The notes: a model not told the origin generated them from the sequence alone. 64,000 bases of DNA from Clostridium sp. CS001 (GCF_020443565.1 NZ_JAIZZN010000010.1:1-64000), one strand, 5' to 3'. Positions 25,160 through 35,109 are shown, numbered from the stretch's first letter. A program made the numbers and translations.

Positions 25160-26365
25160 ATGAAACGTCAAAATGATTGGTATACAGGCATTGATTATTA
25201 TTCAGACTACCGAGAAAAACAGATAGAAGTAAATGAAAAGATAATAAGTAATACAGGCGATCTATGTATACATGAACAAGTAGAGATAATATTTGTGAAA
25301 GGTGGAGAAGGTGTAATTGAAGTAAATGGAATATCATATGAACTCAAAGAGGGAAGCTTTTTATGTTTATATATGCATCATTTCTATCGATATACTAAAA
25401 TCATTACGCCGCTGAGCATAGTCCAAATTAAATTTCATATAGGTAATTTTATGTATATGTCTTGGGAAAAGCATCAGATAAATGCAAATGCTACACTTGT
25501 TTATGATACCATGCCTTTTATTCAGCTTGATGATAAAAATTATAAAAATCTGAATAGTCTCATCGATAATTTGGTTTTAGAAATAAAAGAACATCGGTTT
25601 GGCAGTATGAATATTATTACATATCAAACATTGCAGTTACATGCTTATTTCTGTAGGTTTGCATATGAAGGGGTTACAAAGGAAAGGCAGGAAAGTTCTG
25701 TTGAATGGCAGGTTATTCCTAAGATTATTTTATCTACTGGGAAAGATATAAGCTTATTTGACTTAGCAAGTGAAGTTAATTTATCAGAAGCTCATTTAAA
25801 CCAGAGAATTAAACAGGCATGTGGTTTAACCTTTTTTCAACTGTCTAAGTTTGGGAAAGTAATAAATGCATGTGCTTTACTTCATTTTCCTGAACTATCA
25901 ATAAATTATATAAGTGATTTATTAAATTTTTCATCTATAAATGCATTTTATCGTGTGTTTAACCAATATGTCCATATGAGCCCAAAGCAATATCAGAAAA
26001 CATGTATTGCTGATGGTGGTGATGGAATATTAAATGGTTATGGTAGTGCGCTCTTATTCTTACAATATATCCATACGAATTTTATGAATGATATTGATAT
26101 AAGTTCCATGTCAAAAGAATTTTATCTGAAGGAATATACGGTAAGATTAATATTTGATAATGTTTACAAAGTTAGTTTTAATGAGCTCCTAGAACAAACA
26201 AGAATTACATATGCTTGTTCATTTCTATCTACAACTAAGAAAAGCATAACAGAAATATCAAACATATGTAGATTTGATAGTATTTCTACCTTTCAAAGAG
26301 CTTTTATTAAACATATGAATCAAAATCCTAAGGAATATCGCAAATTAACAAATCCTAATATATGA
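25160..26365 (+). CDS. AraC-type regulator with two DNA-binding domains
   Basis: The protein of about 401 residues has an N-terminal cupin-like sensor (about 1-140; IIFVKGGEGVIEVNG, FLCLYMHHFYRY) followed by two AraC-type helix-turn-helix units. The first is at about 190-275 (LFDLASEVNLSEAHLNQRIK, ending HMSPKQYQ), the second at about 300-398 (ISSMSKEFYLKEYTVRLIF, ending MNQNPKEYRKL). Most AraC proteins have one such unit, so the duplication is unusual. It is transcribed towards the two Bai-like reductase genes 84 nt downstream and probably controls them, comparable to the AraC-type regulators near bai operons (inference). Start 25160 chosen for the GGTGA site; 25148 is possible. Confidence 0.8.
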   Translation: MKRQNDWYTGIDYYSDYREKQIEVNEKIISNTGDLCIHEQVEIIFVKGGEGVIEVNGISYELKEGSFLCLYMHHFYRYTKIITPLSIVQIKFHIGNFMYMSWEKHQINANATLVYDTMPFIQLDDKNYKNLNSLIDNLVLEIKEHRFGSMNIITYQTLQLHAYFCRFAYEGVTKERQESSVEWQVIPKIILSTGKDISLFDLASEVNLSEAHLNQRIKQACGLTFFQLSKFGKVINACALLHFPELSINYISDLLNFSSINAFYRVFNQYVHMSPKQYQKTCIADGGDGILNGYGSALLFLQYIHTNFMNDIDISSMSKEFYLKEYTVRLIFDNVYKVSFNELLEQTRITYACSFLSTTKKSITEISNICRFDSISTFQRAFIKHMNQNPKEYRKLTNPNI

Positions 26366-26448
26366 TAATAAAACTTTAGAATATGCATAGTTTAGCCTCG
26401 CTGTAAGCGATACAATAATGATATAAGATGGTTAAGGGGGAATATGTT

Positions 26449-28380
26449 ATGTTCGAAAAATTATTTACACCTATTAAAATCCGTGGTATGGAGCTGAGAA
26501 ATCGTATCATTTTGCCTGCCATGGGTACTAGAATGGCTAATGATAAAAGTGAAATAACAGAAAGATTGATTAATTATCATGTTGCTCGTACTAAAGGGGG
26601 TTGTGCCTTAAATATTGTAGAAGTTGCAAGCGTCCATACCCCAAGTGCTCCAGCAAACTTTGTTTCTATTAGTGAAGATCATTATATTAAAGGACACCGC
26701 AAACTAACGGATGCAATTCATAAAGCAGGTGGTAAAGCTGGAGTTCAGTTGTGGCAAGGTTCTATTGCCGTTATGATGGACCCAAAAGCTAAAGTATTTG
26801 TGGTAAATGATATGTCATTTGGTACATTCACTATGCCTGGTATTACAATTGATGAAATTAATGAAATAATTGAATGTTATGGTAAGGCTGCAAAACGTGC
26901 TGTTGAAGCAGGATATGACTGTATTGAGTTCCATTGTGCTCATAATTATCTTCCTCACTCATTTTTAAGTGGTGGTCTTAATCATCGCACGGATGAGTAT
27001 GGCGGAAGCTTAGAAAATCGTGCTAGATTTCCATTAGCATGTATTAAAGCTATTCGTGATAACATTCCAGAATCTATGCCATTATTTATGAGAATAGGTG
27101 CTTTTGATGATTGTTTACCTAATGGTTTAACAATTGAAGAAGTTGCTCAGTTCTGCAAAATGTCAAAAGAATTAGGTGTTGATGTATTAGATGTTTCTCG
27201 TGGTAATATTATAACGTCTGCCTCTGTATACGAAGTACCACCAATTGATGTCCCTAACGGCTTCAATGTTGACAATGCAGCTAAAATTAGAAAAGAAACA
27301 GGTATGCTTACTATTGCTGTTGGAAGAATAAATACAGCTGAATTAGCTGAAAGCATTTTAGAAGAAGATAAGGTTGATATGATTGTTATGGGCAGAGCAC
27401 AACTAGCTGATCCAGAATTTTGTAATAAAGCAAAAGAAGGCAAGGTTGAAGATATTATCCACTGTGTAGCATGTAATCAGGGTTGTTATGATGGATTCTG
27501 TGATGTTAAAAACAGACAATTCATTACATGTTTGAGAAACCCTAGTATTGGATATGAAACTGAATATGAATTAACTCAAGCTGATGTGAAGAAAACAGTA
27601 TGGATTGCTGGCGGCGGAATGGCGGGGCTAGAAGCAGCTAGAATATTAAATATTAGAGGACATAAGGCTGTTATATTTGAAGCTAGCGCTAATCTAGGAG
27701 GACAGTTTATTACAGCAGGTCAGGCTCCAGGTAAAAAAGAAATGAAAGATGCTATTTTATCATTGGCAAGGCAAGTAGAGAAAAGTGGTGTAGAAATTCA
27801 CCTAAATACAGCTTTAACTAAAGAAATGATTAAAGAAAATAGACCAGATGAAGTTATTTTGGCAATGGGATCATCCCCTATTGTATTAAACATTGAGGGT
27901 AAGGAACAAAAGGCCGTATACAATGGAAATAATGTATTAAATGGTGTTGATGAAATCAAAGGTGATACTGTGGTAATCGGTGGTGGACTTGTAGGTTTAG
28001 AAGTAGCTGATTACATTGCAAGTAATAAGAATAATGTAACGATAATTGAAATGCTAGATAAAGCTGGTAAGGACTTAGGCGCTTTAAGATTAATAACTGT
28101 AATGCAAAAGATGAGTGAATTAAATGTTAATATTAAGACAAATGCAAAATGTATTGGTATTGATAATATAGGTGTAATTGTAGCATGCGATGGAGATACA
28201 ACTACTATTCCATGTGAAAATGTAATTATTGCCATTGGTTCTAGATCAAATGCTAGTAATGAATTAGTTGAGGCATGTGAAGAAGCAGCAATTCCACATC
28301 ATATTATAGGTGATGCTAAAGCCGCTAGAAGAGCACTCAATGCTGTAGAAGAAGCATTTGAAGTTGCAAGAAAGATATAG
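26449..28380 (+). CDS. BaiCD-like NADH:flavin oxidoreductase (enoate/steroid reductase)
   Basis: The 643-residue enzyme of the 2,4-dienoyl-CoA reductase/old yellow enzyme type has an N-terminal FMN TIM barrel (1-330), a [4Fe-4S] site with Cys339, Cys342, Cys346 and Cys361, and C-terminal FAD/NAD domains (GGGMAGLEAA near 387, GGGLVGLEVADY near 507). Long segments resemble BaiCD as I recall it: RNRIILPAMGTRMA, YHVARTKGGCALNI, QLWQG, SRGN, YEVPP, GVGRINTGE-like and the CNQGCYD cluster. BaiCD reduces the C4-C5 double bond of 3-oxo-delta4 bile acid CoA intermediates; related enzymes reduce steroid hormones or enoates. Exact substrate is inference. Start at 26449 behind TAAGGGGG. Confidence 0.75.
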   Translation: MFEKLFTPIKIRGMELRNRIILPAMGTRMANDKSEITERLINYHVARTKGGCALNIVEVASVHTPSAPANFVSISEDHYIKGHRKLTDAIHKAGGKAGVQLWQGSIAVMMDPKAKVFVVNDMSFGTFTMPGITIDEINEIIECYGKAAKRAVEAGYDCIEFHCAHNYLPHSFLSGGLNHRTDEYGGSLENRARFPLACIKAIRDNIPESMPLFMRIGAFDDCLPNGLTIEEVAQFCKMSKELGVDVLDVSRGNIITSASVYEVPPIDVPNGFNVDNAAKIRKETGMLTIAVGRINTAELAESILEEDKVDMIVMGRAQLADPEFCNKAKEGKVEDIIHCVACNQGCYDGFCDVKNRQFITCLRNPSIGYETEYELTQADVKKTVWIAGGGMAGLEAARILNIRGHKAVIFEASANLGGQFITAGQAPGKKEMKDAILSLARQVEKSGVEIHLNTALTKEMIKENRPDEVILAMGSSPIVLNIEGKEQKAVYNGNNVLNGVDEIKGDTVVIGGGLVGLEVADYIASNKNNVTIIEMLDKAGKDLGALRLITVMQKMSELNVNIKTNAKCIGIDNIGVIVACDGDTTTIPCENVIIAIGSRSNASNELVEACEEAAIPHHIIGDAKAARRALNAVEEAFEVARKI

Positions 28381-28389
28381 GTGAGAAAT

Positions 28390-30324
28390 ATGTCAAAGTT
28401 ATTTACTGAGTTTAGTATAGGAAGTATGAAATTAAAAAACCGTACATTCATGGCTCCAATGTCCTTGGGCTATGAAAGTCAAGATGGTAGTATCAATGAA
28501 GTAATGCAAGAATATTGGTTAGAACGTGCCAAAGGTGGTGTAGGATGTATTATACTAGATGCTGTAAGCGTTGATCCAAGTGTCCCATATCTAGGTGATA
28601 CATTAAGTTTCAGGGGCCCTGAAAGTATCGAAAAATATAAAGTATTTACAGACAAGGTACATGAATATGGAGCAAAGGTTATTCCACAGATTACACATCC
28701 AGGCCCTGAAAGTATAAGTTCGTTTTTTGGTGTGACACCTGTTGCAAGCAGTACCTATATTAATTCAATGGGACAGAAAACTAGAGCATTGAAATTAGAA
28801 GAAATTCCTGCAATCATTGAACAATATGCAAATGCAGCCTTTAATGCTAAATTAGCGGGATTTGATGGAATTGAATTGCACTGTGCCCATGCCTACATGT
28901 TATTAGGGTCATTTTTATCACCTATGCGCAATAAACGCATCGATGAATATGGAGGGAGTTTAGATAATAGAGCTAGACTTTTATTTGAAGTAATTGATGC
29001 TATTAAAGAAAAATGTAGTAAAGACTTCCCTGTAATATTACGTATTAGTGGAAGTGAAAAAGATGAACAAGGAAATAACGTTGATGATATTAAATATCTA
29101 GTAAATAAACTTGTTGAGCATGGCATTGATGCATTTGAAATAAGTGGTGGAACACAATATGAACACTGTAACAAAATTATTCCTTGTCATGGTGAAAAGG
29201 AAGGACTAAATCTACCTGAGGCTAAAGCCATTAAAGAAGTATCAAAGGTACCAGTTATAGTTGTGGGTAAGTTTGTTGATCCTAGGCTAGCAATGTATGT
29301 TGTTGATAATGATTTAGTAGATGGAGTAGTATTTGGTAGAGCATTATTAGCAGATCCTGAATTAGTAAACAAAGCTCAAAATGAAAAGTTCGATGAAATT
29401 GCACCATGTGCAACCTGTGCTATTGGATGCATTGGTGAACAAATTAAACGTAAACCTGCATCCTGTGTAATTAATCCAGCATTAGGTAGAGAAAGAGAGT
29501 TGCAAATTATCCCAACTGAAAAGGAAAAGAATGTAGTAATAGTTGGTGGTGGTATCGGAGGGATGGCAGCTGCAAGAGTGTTAGCTTTAAGAGGACACCA
29601 TGTAACATTACTAGAAAAAACAGATAGTTTAGGTGGTCAATTAAAACTTGCATGTGTGCCTCCACATAAACAAGAAATAAGTAAGTGGACTATATATTTA
29701 AGTAATGAGTTAAGTCGATTAAATGTAAGTATTGTTTATAACTGTGAAGCTACAATGGAAGTTATTAATAAATATTCACCTGATAGTGTAATCATTGCAA
29801 CAGGAGCTAAAGAAATACTACCACCAGTTCATGGGATAAATGTGGAAACAGCACTAACTGCTCAGAAAGTTTTAAGTAATGATGTAGCAATCCTTGGTGG
29901 TAATGTATTAGTAGTTGGTGGAGGCATGGTTGGAATTGAGGTATGCGAATATCTAATGCATAATAAACGTGGACCATTACATGTAACTATGATTGAAATG
30001 GCTGAGGTTATCGGTGCTGGAATGGTTCCTAATAATCTTCTACCTACTATGGATAGATTAAATAAATTAGGCATAAATATGATGACATCAACAAAGATAA
30101 TATCTGCTGATCATAATACTGCAAATGTTGAATGTAGAGGGGAAAAAGTTTTACTAAGTAACTTAACAAATATAATATATGCATGTGGTTCTAAATCAGA
30201 AAACACTTTATATGAAAATATTAAAGATAAGTATGAGGAAATATACTGTATTGGAGATGCGAAGCAAGCAAGACAAGCATTACAAGCAGTGTGTGAAGGT
30301 GTAGAAATAGGAATTAGAATTTAA
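28390..30324 (+). CDS. BaiH-like NADH:flavin oxidoreductase
   Basis: The 644-residue paralogue of the preceding enzyme has the same FMN barrel, [4Fe-4S] cysteines (Cys340, 343, 347 and 359) and FAD/NAD domains. It matches BaiH features as remembered: APMSLGYE, QITHPGPES, HCAHAYMLLGSFLSPMRNKR, GGTQYEH..IIP and CATCAIGCI. BaiH acts on the delta6 double bond of 3-oxo-delta4,6 bile acid intermediates, or in later assignments on the allo branch. It starts 9 nt after the BaiCD-like stop (GTG at 28381 is an alternative), so the pair is one operon. No baiB, baiE, baiF or baiG homologue is in the window, so full 7alpha-dehydroxylation is not implied. Confidence 0.75.
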   Translation: MSKLFTEFSIGSMKLKNRTFMAPMSLGYESQDGSINEVMQEYWLERAKGGVGCIILDAVSVDPSVPYLGDTLSFRGPESIEKYKVFTDKVHEYGAKVIPQITHPGPESISSFFGVTPVASSTYINSMGQKTRALKLEEIPAIIEQYANAAFNAKLAGFDGIELHCAHAYMLLGSFLSPMRNKRIDEYGGSLDNRARLLFEVIDAIKEKCSKDFPVILRISGSEKDEQGNNVDDIKYLVNKLVEHGIDAFEISGGTQYEHCNKIIPCHGEKEGLNLPEAKAIKEVSKVPVIVVGKFVDPRLAMYVVDNDLVDGVVFGRALLADPELVNKAQNEKFDEIAPCATCAIGCIGEQIKRKPASCVINPALGRERELQIIPTEKEKNVVIVGGGIGGMAAARVLALRGHHVTLLEKTDSLGGQLKLACVPPHKQEISKWTIYLSNELSRLNVSIVYNCEATMEVINKYSPDSVIIATGAKEILPPVHGINVETALTAQKVLSNDVAILGGNVLVVGGGMVGIEVCEYLMHNKRGPLHVTMIEMAEVIGAGMVPNNLLPTMDRLNKLGINMMTSTKIISADHNTANVECRGEKVLLSNLTNIIYACGSKSENTLYENIKDKYEEIYCIGDAKQARQALQAVCEGVEIGIRI

Positions 30325-30478
30325 TTAGGTTTACGTCTGTCTGCTCCATATAATATTCAAATTTTAATAAACATGCTATAATAAAGTGCCATATAGTATG
30401 AAAGTTATATTAAATCGCAGGTTGAGTATGCCTCTTTGATATAAAGGTAACTATTTGAATAAAGGAGCTATCGGACAT

Positions 30479-31420
30479 ATGAATTTTTATTTCGCACCTA
30501 TGGAAGGTCTGACTGGGCACATTTATAGAAATGCCCATAATGCTTTCTTCAATGATATAGATAAATACTTTTCACCTTTTATTGTTCCAAATCAAAGTGA
30601 AAGTTTCAAAACACGGGAATTAAATGATATTTTACCTGAAAACAACCAAGGACTAGTTTTGATTCCACAATTACTAACCAATAATGCAAAAGATTTTATT
30701 CATACTTCAAAAAAAATAAAGACACTAGGATATAACGAGCTTAATTTAAACTTAGGATGTCCTTCTAGAACTGTAGTTTCAAAAAATAGGGGTTCTGGTT
30801 TTCTTTCAAAAAGAGAGGAACTTGATATATTTTTAAACGAGATTTTTTCTCAAGCAGTAACAAAAATCTCATTAAAAATCAGAATAGGGAAAGATGAGCC
30901 AGAAGAGTTCTATGATCTAATTGAAATATTTAATAAGTATCCTATAGAAGAGCTTATTATTCATCCTAGGACTCAAAGAGATTTTTATAAAAATAAACCT
31001 AATTTGAAAATCTTTAAGGAAGCCTTGGTTTTAAGTAAAAATCCTGTTTGCTATAACGGTGATATTTTTACAATCAAAGATTACAACACGTTTTCAGCTG
31101 ATTTCTCTAGTGTAGATACTTTAATGCTTGGCAGAGGACTATTATTAAATCCTGGACTCACCAGCTATATTAAAAATAATATTAAGCTTGAAAAAGGGTT
31201 GCTAAAAGACTTCCATGATAAAATTTATGAGGATTATAAGAAAATACTCTTTGGAGATAGGAATGTCTTATTTAAAATGAAAGAATTATGGTTTTACATG
31301 ATTCCTGTGTTTTCTGATAATGCAAAATATGCAAAGAAGATTAAAAAGTCGGAAAGATTATGCGATTATGAGGAAGCTGTTTCAAGCTTATTCAGAGAAC
31401 AGGATATTTTAGAAATTTGA
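30479..31420 (+). CDS. tRNA-dihydrouridine synthase family protein
   Basis: The Dus-type FMN enzyme of about 313 residues starts MNFYFAPMEGLTGHIYRNA, has LNLNLGCPSRTVVSKNRGSGFL with the catalytic Cys (about residues 88-108), LKIRIG and a HPRTQRDFY motif (about 157-165), and LMLGRGLLLNPGL near 216. It reduces uridines in tRNA. Start at ATG 30479 follows AAGGAG with a 12-nt spacing. It is a single gene ended by the hairpin at 31451. The match is strong, although HAR of the common motif is replaced by HPR. Confidence 0.85.
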   Translation: MNFYFAPMEGLTGHIYRNAHNAFFNDIDKYFSPFIVPNQSESFKTRELNDILPENNQGLVLIPQLLTNNAKDFIHTSKKIKTLGYNELNLNLGCPSRTVVSKNRGSGFLSKREELDIFLNEIFSQAVTKISLKIRIGKDEPEEFYDLIEIFNKYPIEELIIHPRTQRDFYKNKPNLKIFKEALVLSKNPVCYNGDIFTIKDYNTFSADFSSVDTLMLGRGLLLNPGLTSYIKNNIKLEKGLLKDFHDKIYEDYKKILFGDRNVLFKMKELWFYMIPVFSDNAKYAKKIKKSERLCDYEEAVSSLFREQDILEI

Positions 31421-31450
31421 GCCCATAAAGGTGAGATTATAGTTTAGAAT

Positions 31451-31497
31451 AAAAGGTGCACATCCTATGATTAATAATTTAGGGTGTGCACTTTTGT
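31451..31497 (+). terminator. Terminator with GGTGTGCAC-type stem
   Basis: AAAAGGTGCACATCCT pairs with AGGGTGTGCACTTTT (one bulge). The stem sequence is related to the hairpins at about 630 and 2784, suggesting one family of terminator-like elements. Confidence 0.7.
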
Positions 31498-31619
31498 GTG
31501 TTCCTCCAAAATAACCTTAAGACTTTTGGGAGTTTTCAGCATAGATAAATATATTTTAAAGGATTACAATATACATGTACTCAAAATTGTTTATAATATA
31601 CATGTAGGGGGAATATATT

Positions 31620-32729
31620 ATGTCAAATTTATCATTAAGAAACTTATATAAGATTTACCCGGGGAACGTAACAGCGGTTAAGGATTTTAATCTTGAGATA
31701 GAAGATAAAGAATTTATTGTTTTTGTAGGACCTTCAGGTTGTGGTAAATCAACCACCTTAAGAATGATAGCAGGTCTTGAAGAAATATCACAAGGGGAAA
31801 TATATATTGGAGATAAATTGGTAAATGATGTGGCACCTAAGGATAGGGACATAGCTATGGTTTTTCAGAACTATGCATTATATCCTCACATGTCTGTATA
31901 TGATAACATGGCATTTGGACTTAAATTAAGAAAGATACCAAAAGATGAAATAAAACAAAAGATTACGGATGTAGCTAAAATTCTTGATATAGAACATTTA
32001 CTTGATAGAAAACCAAAGGCACTATCAGGTGGACAAAGACAAAGAGTAGCACTTGGAAGAGCTATTGTAAGGAATCCAAAAGTATTCTTAATGGATGAAC
32101 CACTATCAAATTTGGATGCTAAACTTAGAGTTCAAATGAGAACAGAAATAGCAAAATTGCATCATAAACTTCAAACAACCTTTATATATGTAACTCATGA
32201 TCAAACAGAAGCTATGACTATGGGAACAAGAATTGTTGTAATGAAAGATGGCCTGGCACAACAAGTAGACACTCCTAGTAATATATACGAGCATCCAGTT
32301 AATATGTTTGTTGCTGGATTTATAGGAAGTCCTCAAATGAATTTCATTGAAGCTAAGGTTTTGGAAAAGGATGGTGAAGTTATGCTTTCTTTTAATGATG
32401 AAACTATAATATTGCCAAAGGATAGAGCGAGCATTGTAAAAGAAAAATCTTATATAGGTAAAACTGTTATAATGGGTATAAGACCAGAAAATATTGATGA
32501 CGGTGATTTATTCCTTGAAAAACATAAAGATTCAATTATAGAGGCGCGAGTTGAGGTTACTGAGCTTATGGGTGCAGAAACTTATATTTATATGTCAAAA
32601 GGGAATACAAATATTGTGGCTAGGGTTAATGGATCAGCGGTGGCAAAAGCTGGAGATAAGATTAAAATTGCTTTAAACACAAATAAAATTCATATCTTTG
32701 ATAAAGAAACTGAAAACACTATAATATAG
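31620..32729 (+). CDS. Sugar ABC transporter ATP-binding protein, UgpC/MsmX type
   Basis: The 369-residue ATPase has Walker A GPSGCGKST (about residues 38-46), Q-loop QNYALYPHMSVYDN, signature LSGGQRQRVALGRA (about 134-147), Walker B VFLMDEPLSNLD and a C-terminal TOBE/MOP domain with MGIRPENI. It belongs to the MalK/UgpC/MsmX group that energises carbohydrate importers. No permease or binding-protein gene is near, as expected for a shared MsmX-like ATPase serving several systems. It precedes a PucR-type regulator by 13 nt. Confidence 0.9.
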   Translation: MSNLSLRNLYKIYPGNVTAVKDFNLEIEDKEFIVFVGPSGCGKSTTLRMIAGLEEISQGEIYIGDKLVNDVAPKDRDIAMVFQNYALYPHMSVYDNMAFGLKLRKIPKDEIKQKITDVAKILDIEHLLDRKPKALSGGQRQRVALGRAIVRNPKVFLMDEPLSNLDAKLRVQMRTEIAKLHHKLQTTFIYVTHDQTEAMTMGTRIVVMKDGLAQQVDTPSNIYEHPVNMFVAGFIGSPQMNFIEAKVLEKDGEVMLSFNDETIILPKDRASIVKEKSYIGKTVIMGIRPENIDDGDLFLEKHKDSIIEARVEVTELMGAETYIYMSKGNTNIVARVNGSAVAKAGDKIKIALNTNKIHIFDKETENTII

Positions 32730-32742
32730 GAGGAAATTTAAT

Positions 32743-33690
32743 ATGTACAATTTTACTGAATTTCTGAAAGATCTAAGTCATTCTTCAAATATACCATTTA
32801 ATATAGTTGCAGGAGATGGTATTGAATTATATATTAGTGACTTAGATATTAAAAATTCACATATAACTAACTTTACTATTATGCTTGGATGCGTTAAAGG
32901 CATAGTCAGTTTAGAAAAGCAGTATGAAAATTGTACATCCTTACTTAAATATATTATTGAAAATAAATATACGGAGCATTTTTTAACTAGAGAACAAGCT
33001 GTTATTGATATTTTGGAGGATAGGGAAATTTCTTCTGATAATATTAATATTAATTTGCCTTTTCTTGAAAATGGGTGTTATATCATATTAATAAGTGTAG
33101 ATGGGAGTAAGAATGAATCTCTTAATATTATAAAACAAATATATGATAATGAACCAGTTGTAAGTTTAATATATAATGATGGTATTATTGTAATTGGTGA
33201 CTTTACGGAAATAGATGAACATATAGAAGGTATAAAGGAGTCCATATCATCAAATTTATATTGTAAATGCTATATAGGCTATGGTGATAGAACTTATGAT
33301 GTAACTGGGATTAAGAAAGCATATAATGATGCTGCTTCATGTATGGAGCTTGGAAAAAAGTTTCACATAAAAGATAATGTTTTTAATTATAATAAGATGT
33401 TATTTGAGAAAATTGTATATAACGTAGATAGTAAAATAAAACAGGAAATGTTACACTTGTTTAAAGACAAATTCGATGCTTTTGATAGTGAAATAATATT
33501 AACTATTGAACAATTCCTAAGTTGTGGTCTTAATATCAGCGATGCTGCTAGAAGACTTTATGTTCATAGGAATACTTTGATTTATAGGTTGGATAAGATT
33601 AAGAGAGAAACAAATTTTGATATTAGAGATTTTAAAGAGGCGTCTGTATTCCTTATAGCATTTTTAATGTGGAAGGAATCCAGGGAATAA
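32743..33690 (+). CDS. PucR/CdaR-type helix-turn-helix regulator
   Basis: The 315-residue protein carries a GGDEF-like middle domain (about residues 105-225, CKCYIGYGDRTYDVTGIKKAYNDA) and a C-terminal HTH_30 domain (about 255-312, LNISDAARRLYVHRNTLIYRLDKIKRETNFDIRDF). PucR/CdaR-type proteins regulate carbohydrate or purine use. It is co-transcribed with the MsmX-like ATPase and followed 36 nt later by nagA, so a role in amino-sugar or multi-sugar uptake control is plausible. Confidence 0.8.
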   Translation: MYNFTEFLKDLSHSSNIPFNIVAGDGIELYISDLDIKNSHITNFTIMLGCVKGIVSLEKQYENCTSLLKYIIENKYTEHFLTREQAVIDILEDREISSDNININLPFLENGCYIILISVDGSKNESLNIIKQIYDNEPVVSLIYNDGIIVIGDFTEIDEHIEGIKESISSNLYCKCYIGYGDRTYDVTGIKKAYNDAASCMELGKKFHIKDNVFNYNKMLFEKIVYNVDSKIKQEMLHLFKDKFDAFDSEIILTIEQFLSCGLNISDAARRLYVHRNTLIYRLDKIKRETNFDIRDFKEASVFLIAFLMWKESRE

Positions 33691-33726
33691 ATACGTACAA
33701 GTGATAAGTGGTAAGGAGGTAGAAAA

Positions 33727-34875
33727 TTGAAGGCTATAATAAATGGAAAGATCATAACAGAAGAAAAGATTTTGGAAAATAAAATTTTAGTGTTTGATGA
33801 GAGAATTTTAGAATTTAAAGAACAGGAGAATTTGGAGCACTTGCTTGAAACTTTTGAAGAAATAATTGATGCAAAAGGAAACTATGTATCTCCTGGATTT
33901 ATTGATATGCATATTCATGGATCAGGTGGCCACGATGTAATGGATGGTACGCAGGAAAGTCTAAGTGCAATAAGTAGCGTTATAACGAGAAATGGTGTTA
34001 CTGGATTTCTTCCAACAACTATGACTATGAGCACAGAAAAGATATATAATGCACTTGATAACATAAGATATTGCATGAGAAAAGAAATACAAGGTGCGAA
34101 GATTTTAGGTGCACATATGGAGGGACCTTTTATAAATAAAAAATATAAAGGGGCGCAGTCAGAAGATTTCATAATAGAACCAAGTTTTAGTTTTATAGAA
34201 AAATATATTGATATAATAAAAATAATAACTTTGGCCCCTGAAGTTGATGAAAATAATAACTTTATAAAGGAAACAAAGAAGAAAACGGATATTATTTTAT
34301 CAATTGGACATTCAAATGCAGAATATAGTGAGGCCATGGAAGCAATAGCAAATGGTATTAGCCATGCAACTCATACTTTTAATGCAATGACTCCGCTAAA
34401 TCATAGAAAACCTGGAATTGTTGGAGCTGTGTTTAATAGTGAAATATATTGTGAACTAATTGCAGATAAAATACATGTACATCCTGCTTTATTTAAAACC
34501 TTGGAAAAGATTAAAGGAAGAAACAAGATCATTTTAGTAACGGATTCTATGAGAGCTGGATGCCTTAGAGAGGGTATATCTGAACTTGGAGGACAAAAAG
34601 TTTTTGTTAAAGATGGCTCTGCAAGACTTGAGGATGGTACCTTAGCAGGAAGTATTTTAAATCTTAACAAGGGAATAAAGAACTTTATGGATAACACTGG
34701 AATGGAAGTATGTGAAGTTGTAAAATTAGCTTCGCTAAATCCTTCAAAAGAGTTAGGAATTGAAGGGGAAACAGGTAGCCTAGAATTAGGGAAGTATGCT
34801 GATATAGTTATTTTAGATGAAAATTTTGATGTTTTGCAAACCATTGTAGAAGGTAAAACAGTATTTAAGATATAA
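33727..34875 (+). CDS. nagA: N-acetylglucosamine-6-phosphate deacetylase
   Basis: The 382-residue amidohydrolase starts with TTG at 33727 preceded by AAGGAGGT. It has the metal motif DMHIHGSGGHDVMDG (about residues 59-73), HMEGPF..KKYKGAQ (about 130-145), LSIGHSNA (about 195), HTFNAMTPLNHRKPG (about 217-231) and VTDSM (about 275). It deacetylates GlcNAc-6-phosphate to glucosamine-6-phosphate for amino-sugar catabolism and cell-wall recycling. No nagB is in the window. Confidence 0.9.
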   Translation: MKAIINGKIITEEKILENKILVFDERILEFKEQENLEHLLETFEEIIDAKGNYVSPGFIDMHIHGSGGHDVMDGTQESLSAISSVITRNGVTGFLPTTMTMSTEKIYNALDNIRYCMRKEIQGAKILGAHMEGPFINKKYKGAQSEDFIIEPSFSFIEKYIDIIKIITLAPEVDENNNFIKETKKKTDIILSIGHSNAEYSEAMEAIANGISHATHTFNAMTPLNHRKPGIVGAVFNSEIYCELIADKIHVHPALFKTLEKIKGRNKIILVTDSMRAGCLREGISELGGQKVFVKDGSARLEDGTLAGSILNLNKGIKNFMDNTGMEVCEVVKLASLNPSKELGIEGETGSLELGKYADIVILDENFDVLQTIVEGKTVFKI

Positions 34876-35006
34876 ACTAAGATGAAGAGATGTATGAAAT
34901 GTTACTCAGTAAGACAAAAGGCTTTGACATGGTATTTTTTAATAAGAATCATTAATTCACAAAGTAATTCTGCAATAATGTGGGATTATTTTTTTGTTCA
35001 AAATCT

Positions 35007-35063
35007 TTGTCTGTACAAGTTGAAATATTGTCTATACAAATGTTAAATTCATATAGACAATAT
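35007..35063. promoter_or_regulatory. Tandem operator-like repeats without a gene
   Basis: TTGTCTGTACAA (35007-35018) and TTGTCTATACAA (35028-35039) lie 21 bp apart, and the inverse TATAGACAATAT follows at 35052-35063, forming a 12-bp dyad with 35025-35036. A good ribosome binding site (AGAGGAGG, about 35090) follows but no reading frame. It looks like a control region whose gene is lost. A related TTGACTGTACAG lies in the SDR promoter at 36245. Confidence 0.5.
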
Positions 35064-35109
35064 AAATAATAGTGACAAATATATGGAGCAAGAGGAGGCA
35101 ATACAGGGA

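Noticed and set aside
26449-30324. Complete bile-acid 7alpha-dehydroxylation operon
   Set aside because: Only BaiCD- and BaiH-like genes are present; no CoA ligase, dehydratase, CoA transferase or BaiG transporter is visible.
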